In this document: positions 6,516 through 12,532 of the stretch, piece after piece
How the letters are laid out: the number at the start of each line of letters is the position of its first letter
Position numbering within the stretch: position 1 is the first letter of the stretch
Origin: Flavobacteriia bacterium
Lineage (GTDB): Bacteria; Bacteroidota; Bacteroidia; Flavobacteriales; Flavobacteriaceae
Assembly (NCBI GenBank): GCA_030626085.1
Contig: DAOUPQ010000037.1
Coordinates: forward strand, 1-12,532
Reading direction: 5' to 3'
Length of the DNA: 12,532 bases
Made by a program: the position numbers and the translations under genes
Notes under the pieces: model-generated
What the model was told of the DNA's origin: nothing
Database searches by the model: none
What the model saw: only the letters and a program-made list of their open reading frames with translations

Positions 6516-7619
6516 AACAGCTTCAAATATTTTACCCGGCAATGGTTTAGTCACACCTTTCATTTCTAAGTTAAACAATATAGTTGCCGTTTTTTGTATA
6601 GGGTATTTGCAATATAATGCGATAATATCTAAACTTTGTTTACCTTCTTTTATCAAATAATTGCAAATAATTTTTTCTTCATCGCTTAATTCAACAAATA
6701 ATTGTTTTTGTATGAGTTTTGGTTTTTTTTCTTCATCCAATTCCCAATTAAGGATATATTCCAGATCCTTTACAGAAGTTATCATGGCAGCTTTATTACT
6801 CTTGATTAATTGATTACACCCTAAACTGTATTGATCGGTTGCCCTTCCAGGAACTGCAAAAACATCACGATTATAAGAATTAGCAATATCAGCAGTAATT
6901 AAAGAACCTCCTTTTGCAGCAGATTCTATAACAATAGTTGCTTCTGAAAGACCGGCAATAATCCTATTTCTTTTTATAAAATTTTCCTTATCAGGATTGG
7001 TATTAGACCAAAAATCATTTATTAAACCACCGTTATCTAACATTTTTAAGGCGTCTTTTGTATGATTTTTTGGATAAATAAGATCTAAACCATGCGCTAA
7101 AACAGCAATGGTTTGTAAGTTATTTTTTAAAGCTAATCTATGCGTGAAAATATCAATTCCATATGCCAGTCCACTAATGATAATTGGATTGTATTTTTTT
7201 ATTTCACTAATAAATCCTTCTAAAAAAGCTCTACCGTAATTGGTCATTTGACGCGTACCAACTATGCTGATAATTTTTTGTTGCTTTAAATTAATTTTTC
7301 CTTTTTGAAATAATAATATTGGACCATCAATACAGTGTTTTAATTTTTCGGGATATTCGTCTTCTAAAAAAGAAAAAGCTTTTATATTATTATCATTTAT
7401 AAATTTAAGTTCTTTTTCTGCATTATTAAACAAATTTTTATTTCGTAAACCTTTTAAAACATAGGTTCCTATTCCCGATATTTTTTCAAGATTCTGATTT
7501 TTTTCTTTAAAAACATCCTCTGCGCTTCCGCAATGTGCAATCAGTTTTTTTGCATTGATATCGCCAATTCCTTCTGCTGCCTGAAGAACTAAATAATAGA
7601 ATATTTTACTGTTTCCCAT
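6513..7619 (-). CDS. dprA: DNA processing protein DprA
   Basis: DprA binds incoming single-stranded DNA in the cytoplasm and loads RecA during natural transformation; it is also kept in many non-competent bacteria. The 368-residue protein has an N-terminal helix-hairpin-helix-like part (AEGIGDINAKKLIAHCG, 15-31; ISGIGTYVLKGL, 48-58), the Rossmann-like core with SIVGTRQMTNYGRAF (119-132), ISGLAYGIDIFTH (148-160), AVLAHGLDLIYPKNH (172-186) and RNRIIAGLS (217-225), then IESAAKGGSLITA (231-243) and AVPGRATDQYSLGCNQLI (255-272). A C-terminal winged-helix (DML1-like) domain spans about 305-365. The start ATG at 7617-7619 gives the expected N-terminus. It diverges from the HU-SPOR gene, with 115 nt between them, and converges on the small unknown gene. 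All motifs are intact. Confidence 0.96.
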   Translation of the reverse strand: MGNSKIFYYLVLQAAEGIGDINAKKLIAHCGSAEDVFKEKNQNLEKISGIGTYVLKGLRNKNLFNNAEKELKFINDNNIKAFSFLEDEYPEKLKHCIDGPILLFQKGKINLKQQKIISIVGTRQMTNYGRAFLEGFISEIKKYNPIIISGLAYGIDIFTHRLALKNNLQTIAVLAHGLDLIYPKNHTKDALKMLDNGGLINDFWSNTNPDKENFIKRNRIIAGLSEATIVIESAAKGGSLITADIANSYNRDVFAVPGRATDQYSLGCNQLIKSNKAAMITSVKDLEYILNWELDEEKKPKLIQKQLFVELSDEEKIICNYLIKEGKQSLDIIALYCKYPIQKTATILFNLEMKGVTKPLPGKIFEAV

Positions 7620-7700
7620 ATTTTATTATTGGTTTTTAAATTAAAAAAACAATTGTTAATAAAAAAGTTGTAATCATGCCAATTAATTTTTGTTTTTTTT

Positions 7701-7708
7701 TAGTTTTG
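7701..7708 (+). promoter_or_regulatory. Candidate -7 box for the HU-SPOR / thioesterase unit
   Basis: TAGTTTTG is a perfect match to the Bacteroidota -7 consensus TAnnTTTG and lies 26 nt before the TTG start at 7735, a sensible leader length. No TTTG stands at the normal 17-23 nt upstream distance, so the -33 element is absent or degenerate. Confidence 0.4.
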
Positions 7709-7734
7709 TTTAAATATTATATAAAAGTTAACAT

Positions 7735-8661
7735 TTGAATCTCTCCAAATATATAAGCGATCTATTATATCGGTATGAATGCGTAATCATTCCTGATTTT
7801 GGTGGCTTTGTAACAAATAATAAATCGGCTGAAATCAACACCTTTTCAAATACCTTTCACCCGCCTTATAAACAAATTTCTTTTAATGGCCATTTAAAGA
7901 ACAACGATGGTTTATTAGCCAATTATATTGCTTCAGTTGATAGAATACCATATGAAAGTGCATTAAACTTTATAAAATTTGAAGTTGAAGACTGGTTTTC
8001 AAAATTAAACTATCAGGATTTAGATTTTAAAAATATTGGTACAATTTCTTTGCAAAATGATAAGTTATTATTTGAACCTGATAAAAAAACCAATTATTTA
8101 ACTTCTTCATTTGGTTTGAGTAATATCGTTAGTCCGGAAATTAATAGAATATCCTATATAAAACAAGTTGAAAAGGTAGAAGAAAAAGCGCCAATCTTTA
8201 TTTCACCAGAAAGGAAAAAGGTTCCAAATTATTTAAAATATGCTGCAATTTTTATCTTAGGATTTTCTGTTTTAGGATTTGGCGGTAAAATGTACCGTAA
8301 TTATCAAAATAATAAAGCAATTGTTGCTTCTGAAGTACAACAAAAAGTAATGGAAACTAAAATTGAGAATGCAACTTTTGTAATTAGTAAACCATTACCA
8401 TCTTTAAATATTGATATTACTGCTCAAAAGAAAAGTTTTCATGTAATTGCAGGCGCTTTTCGTATTCCTGAAAATGCTGTGAGAAAATTAAACCAACTAA
8501 AAACCGATGGCTATAATTCAAGAATTTTAGGTATTAATAAGTGGGGTCTGACGATTGTTTCTTTTGATAGTTATGATTTTGAAAGAGATGCTATAAACAA
8601 CCTGAACAAAATTAAGCGCGAGGAAGATGAAAAAGCCTGGTTACTGGTACAAAAATTTTAA
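7735..8661 (+). CDS. Membrane protein with HU-CCDC81-like N-terminal domain and C-terminal SPOR domain
   Basis: The 308-residue protein has three parts. Residues 1-130 match the HU-CCDC81-type N-terminus of Bacteroidota (YISDLLYRYECVIIPDFGGF at 6-25, then the FHPPYKQISFN and NDGLLANYIA elements). A single transmembrane segment follows at about 167-184 (YLKYAAIFILGFSVLGFGG), then a short linker and a SPOR domain at about 233-308 (KSFHVIAGAF, GYNSRILGINKWG, AWLLVQKF). SPOR domains bind glycan strands lacking stem peptides at division sites. Topology should therefore place the HU-like part in the cytoplasm and SPOR in the periplasm. The start is a TTG at 7735: an in-frame TAA at 7729-7731 leaves only one codon before it, and the conserved N-terminus follows at once. 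It is divergent from dprA and 26 nt upstream of the thioesterase gene, probably an operon. DNA binding is inferred from the fold name only. Confidence 0.88.
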   Translation: MNLSKYISDLLYRYECVIIPDFGGFVTNNKSAEINTFSNTFHPPYKQISFNGHLKNNDGLLANYIASVDRIPYESALNFIKFEVEDWFSKLNYQDLDFKNIGTISLQNDKLLFEPDKKTNYLTSSFGLSNIVSPEINRISYIKQVEKVEEKAPIFISPERKKVPNYLKYAAIFILGFSVLGFGGKMYRNYQNNKAIVASEVQQKVMETKIENATFVISKPLPSLNIDITAQKKSFHVIAGAFRIPENAVRKLNQLKTDGYNSRILGINKWGLTIVSFDSYDFERDAINNLNKIKREEDEKAWLLVQKF

Positions 8662-8687
8662 ACAATTCAATTATTATTCCTTTATTT

Positions 8688-9200
8688 ATGAATGCAAAAA
8701 CTCCTAAAGAGTCCTTAACTATATTGACAGATTTGGTTTTACCAGGTGAAACAAATCCTTTAGATAATTTATTTGGAGGAGAATTATTGGCCAGAATGGA
8801 CAGAGCTTCAAGTATTGCTGCACGTCGCCATTGTAAAAGAATTGTTGTAACAGCTACCGTAAATCATGTGGCATTTACAAAAGCTGTTCCTGTTGGAAGT
8901 GTTCTAACTATTGAAGCAAAAGTTTCGAGGGCTTTTAGATCATCTATGGAAATTTTTGTTGATGTTTGGATTGAAGATAGAGAATCTGGTGAACGGTCTA
9001 AAGTGAATGAAGGTATTTACACTTTTGTTGCGGTTAATGAAATGGGAACACCGGTAAAAGTTCCGGAATTAACACCTGAAACTAATCTTGAAAAAGAACG
9101 ATTTGAAGGTGCTTTACGAAGAAAACAATTGAGTTTGGTCTTATCAAAAAAAATGAAACCAAGTGATGCAACTGAGTTGAAAGCTCTTTTTCAAGAATAA
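8688..9200 (+). CDS. Acyl-CoA thioesterase, hot-dog fold (YciA/ACOT type)
   Basis: This 170-residue cytoplasmic enzyme should hydrolyse acyl-CoA to free acid and CoA. It has the hot-dog signature of the YciA/cytosolic ACOT group: Asn23 and Asp38 within N-PLDNLFGGELLARMD, then helix residues ASSIAARRHC and the strand VVTATVNHVAFTKAVPVGSVLTIEAKV. The Asn-Asp pair is the proposed catalytic pair of that group. The C-terminus carries a lysine-rich extension (RRKQLSLVLSKKMKPSD) that may help oligomerise. Chain-length preference cannot be read from sequence. It follows the HU-SPOR gene by 26 nt and stops 6 nt from the converging FN3K-family gene. A short A/T stem, AAGTT (9202-9206) with AACTT (9213-9217), sits at that junction but is too weak to call a terminator. 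Confidence 0.9.
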   Translation: MNAKTPKESLTILTDLVLPGETNPLDNLFGGELLARMDRASSIAARRHCKRIVVTATVNHVAFTKAVPVGSVLTIEAKVSRAFRSSMEIFVDVWIEDRESGERSKVNEGIYTFVAVNEMGTPVKVPELTPETNLEKERFEGALRRKQLSLVLSKKMKPSDATELKALFQE

Positions 9201-9206
9201 TAAGTT

Positions 9207-10058
9207 CTAAAAAACTTTTATCACCCTTTCAATTCCACTTAAATAACTCCTATCAAATAGTATTAAATGAACCAGATTTGGGTACAAATTATGTATTGCA
9301 ATTCTCTTTTCCCAACCTTTTTCTAAAGGAAAGATCTCATTGTAATGATTTAAATATAAATTATCAAATCCACCAAACATTTGTGTCATGGCAATATCCA
9401 TTTCACGATGACCAAAATAAATAGCAGGGTCAATAAAAATAGGTATTTGATCTTTTCCTTTCATTAAATTACCACCCCAAAGATCACCGTGTAGTAATGA
9501 TGGTTTCTCTTTTGGTAGAATTTCATTCAATAGGCTGTAAAAGTTTTCAAAATGGTTTAAATGATTTCTATCTAATCTGTTTTTATCAAATGCTATTTTT
9601 ACCAGTGGTTTTATTCTGTTTTCAATAAAAAATGTTTCCCATGTATTTTTTTCTGAATTATCCTGATGTAATGAACCGATATAATTGTGGTGATTCAATC
9701 CAAAATTTGCATTAGTTGTTTTATGAATTCTTATTAAATCTTCAGCTAAATTTTTCCAAAAAACTGAAATTATGGACTTTTCTTCGATAAATTCTAATAA
9801 TAAATATTGATATTCTGAATCTGAAAAAGTAATAATTACCTCAGGTGATTTTACACCGGCTCCTGCAAGCATTTCTAATCCCTGTTTTTCTTTTTTGAAC
9901 ATTTTAGGAAATAAGTCCTTACGATTTACCTTTAAAACATAGGTGTTTTGATTGGTAATGATCTTATAAACATCATTGATATCTCCTCCAGCAATTGAGT
10001 CAATACTTTTAATGTTTTCAATCAAATATTCTTGTAATATTTCTTTAAAATATATCAT
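9207..10058 (-). CDS. Fructosamine kinase family protein (FN3K-related kinase)
   Basis: The 283-residue protein belongs to the fructosamine-3-kinase / APH-like kinase family, which phosphorylates protein-bound ketoamines so that the sugar is released, repairing glycated proteins in the cytoplasm. Visible features are the N-lobe GGDINDVYK loop (24-32), the likely ATP-binding Lys43 in YVLKVN, the catalytic-loop HGDLWGGN at 190-197, and the metal-binding IDPA at 209-212 followed by YFGHREMDIAM (214-224), all diagnostic for the family. The length is usual for the bacterial members. It converges on the thioesterase gene and lies 62 nt downstream of the cutC stop on the same strand. Substrate preference (ribulosamine, erythrulosamine or fructosamine) cannot be told from sequence. 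Confidence 0.92.
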   Translation of the reverse strand: MIYFKEILQEYLIENIKSIDSIAGGDINDVYKIITNQNTYVLKVNRKDLFPKMFKKEKQGLEMLAGAGVKSPEVIITFSDSEYQYLLLEFIEEKSIISVFWKNLAEDLIRIHKTTNANFGLNHHNYIGSLHQDNSEKNTWETFFIENRIKPLVKIAFDKNRLDRNHLNHFENFYSLLNEILPKEKPSLLHGDLWGGNLMKGKDQIPIFIDPAIYFGHREMDIAMTQMFGGFDNLYLNHYNEIFPLEKGWEKRIAIHNLYPNLVHLILFDRSYLSGIERVIKVF

Positions 10059-10120
10059 TATCAGTCCATTATTTCAATAATTGTTTTTGAAGTGATTATT
10101 TGAAAAATATACTTTTTCCA

Positions 10121-10870
10121 TTATGGATTTATAAGAAGTATTTCAATCATTTTTTTTACTTTTTCCGGATCAACAGTGATTTTTCTAAATTCGTTAATGC
10201 TGTCAACACTACCCATACTGATATTTTTATTGAAATAGTTCATTTTACTATTTTTAAAGGTTTTAGCAGAGCTGTGATATTCTATTGCTTTTGTTTTTTG
10301 AATTAATTCACTCAAATTGTTCTTATTAATGCCACTACCAGGCATGACAATAATTTCATTTCCTGCTTTTTTAACCAATTTTGCAAGTAAATTAATACCT
10401 TCAATTGCTGTGTTTTTTGCCCCTGAAGTTAAGATTCTGGTTATTCCGATTTTTTTAAGCTGACCTATAGCTTTTAGCGGGTCTTTGCACATATCAAAAG
10501 CTCTGTGAAAAGTTATTTCCAGTGGTTTGGCTAATTCAACAATCTCTTTAGTCTTTTCAATATCAATTTCACCGGAAGAAGTTAAAAAACCTATAACAAT
10601 ACCGCTTGCATTTAGTTTTTTAGCAGCTAGAACATCTTGTTTAATAATTTCATATTCAACATTTGAGTATAAAAAATCACCACCTCTAGGTCTGATGATT
10701 ATGTTAACAGGAATATTCAATTTTTCTACTGAATATTGAATTGTAGCGTAAGAGGGTGTTGTTCCACCTTCTAAATAATTATCGCACAATTCTATTCTGT
10801 CTGCACCTGACCTTTCAGCATTGATAGCCGATTCTACGGAATAGCAACATATTTCTAATTTTCTTTTCAT
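10121..10870 (-). CDS. cutC: CutC family protein (copper homeostasis, TIM barrel)
   Basis: This 249-residue cytoplasmic protein has the CutC TIM-barrel sequence: LEICCYSVESA (5-15), SGADRIELCDNYLEGGTTPS (21-40), RPRGGDF (60-66), FHRAFDMCKDP (121-131), RILTSGA (145-151), MPGSGIN (176-182) and HSSA (199-202). The two adjacent cysteines C8-C9 are near those discussed as metal ligands in some members. The role in copper tolerance is accepted historically but is weakly supported for many homologues, and no copper transporter or chaperone lies in the window, so an enzymatic role is equally possible. It reads in the same direction as the FN3K-family gene 62 nt downstream. The upstream 195 nt, to the DsrE gene, show no -7/-33 pair I could recognise. 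Confidence 0.9.
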   Translation of the reverse strand: MKRKLEICCYSVESAINAERSGADRIELCDNYLEGGTTPSYATIQYSVEKLNIPVNIIIRPRGGDFLYSNVEYEIIKQDVLAAKKLNASGIVIGFLTSSGEIDIEKTKEIVELAKPLEITFHRAFDMCKDPLKAIGQLKKIGITRILTSGAKNTAIEGINLLAKLVKKAGNEIIVMPGSGINKNNLSELIQKTKAIEYHSSAKTFKNSKMNYFNKNISMGSVDSINEFRKITVDPEKVKKMIEILLINP

Positions 10871-11065
10871 TAATTTAACTAATGGCTTTGCTATTATTTT
10901 CTGCTATTAGACTACTTTTTATTATTCTTTAGCAAAAAAAGCTTTGAAAAATAATAGAGTTTAGTCCTTGTATTTATTTGTTTTACAGCAAGTAACTTCG
11001 ATTAAAATAATAAATCATTTTTTATATTCGTCTGAATACGATATTGGTAGTGGGTTATTTTATAT
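10871..11065. other. Intergenic region between cutC and the DsrE-like gene
   Basis: This 195-nt spacer is very AT-rich. It contains a 10-bp inverted repeat, CTATTATTTT (10891-10900) and AAAATAATAG (10948-10957), with a 47-nt loop. A smaller imperfect stem, ATATTCGT and ACGATAT, lies around 11020-11050. Neither has the tract expected for a rho-independent terminator of the upstream module, and no exact TAnnTTTG box for cutC is visible. Confidence 0.4.
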
Positions 11066-11425
11066 TTAGAATGTCAATACTTTATCGCATTCAACAGTCC
11101 ATTGAGTAAACTCTTTCATATTACTCAGTTTTACGCCTTTAATAAACTCTAATTTATCAATTCCACGAGCTTCGGAACAACCACCACAACTTTTTACTTT
11201 ACCACCGTTTTTGATAACTAATTTTAACATTCTTTCAATATTATAGTACCCATTTTGTGTTTTTTGATTTGGAAGTCCGCAAGTAACAGCATCAGCAAGT
11301 AAAAATATTTTTATTTCTACTTTATTTCCATATTCTTTTTGTAGTGTTATTGTCATTCTTAAAGCATTATATGCTTTTTCAGTCCCGTAGGGAGCATCAT
11401 TTATTATGATTAAAATTTTCTGCAT
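11066..11425 (-). CDS. DsrE/DsrF-like family protein with CGGC motif
   Basis: The 119-residue cytoplasmic protein has the DsrE-like fold pattern: an N-terminal strand KILIIINDAPYGTEKAYNALR, a second strand VEIKIFLLADAVTCG, then a helix QNGYYNIERMLKLVIKNGGKV, then the cysteine turn CGGC at 80-83 followed by SEARGIDKLEF, and WTVECDKVLTF at the C-terminus. Cysteines are at 49, 80, 83 and 113. The 'DAPYGTEKAYNALR ... CGGCSEARGI' layout fits the uncharacterised COG1553-type sulfur-transfer relatives, where the cysteine before the turn is the likely persulfide carrier; this is inferred from the family. An RBS-like AGAGAG precedes the ATG. It follows the MBL gene by 59 nt with an A/T palindrome between them, and probably forms one transcript with it. 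Confidence 0.88.
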   Translation of the reverse strand: MQKILIIINDAPYGTEKAYNALRMTITLQKEYGNKVEIKIFLLADAVTCGLPNQKTQNGYYNIERMLKLVIKNGGKVKSCGGCSEARGIDKLEFIKGVKLSNMKEFTQWTVECDKVLTF

Positions 11426-11466
11426 TTTCTCTCTTTTTATATATTTTAGGATGTGTTTTTACCGGG

Positions 11467-11493
11467 TTATTTTAATTTTAAAAATTAAAATAA
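11467..11493. repeat. Perfect 13-bp A/T palindrome between MBL and DsrE genes
   Basis: TTATTTTAATTTT (11467-11479) and its exact reverse complement AAAATTAAAATAA (11481-11493) flank a single central A. The right arm covers the MBL stop codon (TAA on the minus strand at 11487-11485). As RNA it could form an all A-U hairpin of about 11 pairs, with no U-tract after it, so it looks less like a terminator than like a protein site, a weak attenuator or a chance palindrome in AT-rich DNA. Confidence 0.5.
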
Positions 11494-12249
11494 TTTATCA
11501 CTAAACTCTATAGTATCTCCTGTTGATAATTTCTTAATACCAAAAATTGTATAAAACTTAACTAAAGTAGGAAAATCAACACAATGCATTGGGTAAAGGT
11601 ATTTAGGTTTTTCTTTTTTAAAATAATCAATAGTACCGTTAACCGCTTCTTGATTATCTTCAAATAAGTGAAACCCTCCAATTACAGCATAAAGTTTTTG
11701 TTCGGTTACTTGCTTGGCATAATCGCAAATATTTGAGATGCCTGCATGTGAACAACCGGTGATAACAATTACGCCTTTTGATGATTTTACTGCAATTGCT
11801 GAGTCATCTAGCATAAGATCATTTTTATACATTCCTTTTTCAAAGGTATTGTTTCTTGGAATTTCACCTAAATAATAGATCCCATCAGAAAATTCTAAAG
11901 GTTTTTTTGAAGGAATTATCTTAAAATCGGATATCAATTTTTGTGATTCTTCTCTGAATAATTTGTCGAGTATTTCTGGGTGAATTATCAGCTTTTTACC
12001 CTTTTTAAAATCGTGGTGTTGCAAGCCTCCGGCATGATCCCAATGGTGATGTGATAAGATTATAAAATCTGTTTTACAGAGGTCTATGTTTAACTTTTTG
12101 GCATTTTGTTTATAAATATCAGTGTGGCCTGAGTCAAATAAGATATTTACATTTTTTGTTTGAATATAAGCTGAAAACCCCCATTCGGCTAAGCAGACTT
12201 TTGCACCTGCGTGACTGGATTGATTTTCAACAAGAATTGTTATTTTCAT
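11485..12249 (-). CDS. MBL-fold metallohydrolase (MJ0301-like / COG1237 group)
   Basis: The 254-residue protein has the metallo-beta-lactamase fold. The di-metal motif is SHHHWDHAGG, giving ligands H67, H69, D71 and H72, with further ligand candidates D151 or nearby, H168 in ITGCSHAG and H194 in VIGGFHL; the closing motif LYPMHC is at 218-223. This arrangement, with 'GCSHAGI' and 'GGFHL', belongs to the group of the methanopterin-pathway enzyme MJ0301 (an RFA-P synthase-like protein). A bacterium of this kind should not make methanopterin, so the true substrate is unknown, and the archaeal function should not be transferred. It is first in a two-gene minus-strand unit with the DsrE-like gene, 156 nt from the transposase-like gene on the other side. 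Its N-terminus KITILVENQ fits the family start at 12247-12249. Confidence 0.88.
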   Translation of the reverse strand: MKITILVENQSSHAGAKVCLAEWGFSAYIQTKNVNILFDSGHTDIYKQNAKKLNIDLCKTDFIILSHHHWDHAGGLQHHDFKKGKKLIIHPEILDKLFREESQKLISDFKIIPSKKPLEFSDGIYYLGEIPRNNTFEKGMYKNDLMLDDSAIAVKSSKGVIVITGCSHAGISNICDYAKQVTEQKLYAVIGGFHLFEDNQEAVNGTIDYFKKEKPKYLYPMHCVDFPTLVKFYTIFGIKKLSTGDTIEFSDKLF

Positions 12250-12405
12250 CCGTTTAAATTTTAATCATTATAGCAAACAACACTCCGTTACAAACATCGA
12301 TAAACAATTGACAATGAGTAAAATAAGTTAAAAATAATTATGATTTTATTAGGATAAAACCTTGATAATCAGTATCTTAATGGATTAACTACAATCTGTT
12401 ATGAT
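12250..12405. other. Intergenic region, probable left flank of an insertion sequence
   Basis: No gene is visible in these 156 nt. A TATAAT (minus strand, 12272-12267) with upstream TTGTAA at 15-nt spacing may be coincidental. A TTGACA also lies at 12307-12312 on the plus strand. If the transposase-like gene after it belongs to an insertion sequence, its left terminal repeat should lie here, but without the right end I cannot place it. Confidence 0.35.
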
Positions 12406-12532
12406 ATGACTACCAAGGGAATAAAAACTTATAATGATCTAATAATCAACATATTGAATAGATTACCATATATTAACAAACGTAGGAAAGATTTTTTAGT
12501 TGAAATCTTTGTTCTTTTGCTAAGCATAAAAG
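12406..12532 (+). CDS. Start of a probable transposase gene, truncated by the window edge
   Basis: From an ATG at 12406 the frame stays open to the window edge (42 codons plus one base). The text ILNRLPYINKRRKDF, then VEIFVLLLSIKG (the last codon completed by the edge) resembles the N-terminus of DDE transposases common in Bacteroidota, which I recall as starting with a short region followed by 'NKRR.DFL.EIF...SIKGR.NFLQ'. This is pattern recall, not a search. An in-frame upstream TGA is not needed to choose the start, since the ATG at 12401 reads into TGA at 12407. The catalytic DDE residues lie beyond the window, so whether the element is intact cannot be judged. Confidence 0.6.
   Translation, partial: MTTKGIKTYNDLIINILNRLPYINKRRKDFLVEIFVLLLSIK

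Noticed and set aside
10100..10306. Plus-strand 68-residue Phe-rich frame
   Set aside because: Antisense to cutC; composition reflects AT-rich complement rather than a membrane protein.
10527..10739. Plus-strand 70-residue frame
   Set aside because: Antisense shadow of cutC.

Overview
The window is AT-rich and gene-dense and reads as chromosomal DNA of a Bacteroidota bacterium, most likely Flavobacteriia. The grounds are a HU-CCDC81/SPOR-type protein, a DUF3575-like outer-membrane barrel, signal peptides ending in 'AQ', very weak Shine-Dalgarno sequences, and -7 boxes of the TAnnTTTG type. No species can be named from the sequence alone.

Layout. Positions 1-332 hold the C-terminal end of an outer-membrane beta-barrel protein. 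Positions 469-2064 hold a two-gene plus-strand unit of exported proteins, both starting with TTG: one of unknown family, then a DUF695-RraB-like two-domain protein. Positions 2077-5917 are a minus-strand run transcribed kbl, queD, lpxH, radA: threonine/glycine metabolism, pterin/queuosine-type synthase, lipid A synthesis and recombinational repair. A small unknown gene (6025-6381) diverges from kbl and converges on dprA (6513-7619, minus). dprA diverges from a plus-strand pair: a membrane protein with an HU-like domain and a SPOR domain, then an acyl-CoA thioesterase. Next come three separate minus-strand blocks: a fructosamine-kinase-family gene, cutC, and a two-gene module of an MBL-fold hydrolase followed by a DsrE-like cysteine protein. 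The window ends inside the start of what looks like a Bacteroidota-type transposase gene (from 12406), so an insertion sequence probably begins between 12250 and 12405.

How the genes work together. Most are conserved housekeeping or envelope genes rather than a defence or mobile cargo island. The clearest functional units are the kbl-queD-lpxH-radA run (14-nt spacing, then an 8-nt overlap, then 67 nt), the dprA // HU-SPOR-thioesterase divergon, and the MBL-DsrE pair. No tRNA, rRNA, CRISPR array or recognised riboswitch was seen, and no gene-free stretch exceeds 300 bases. I did not find a convincing wholly new system. The best leads are the exported RraB-like protein with its unknown partner, and the MBL-DsrE pair beside the IS edge.
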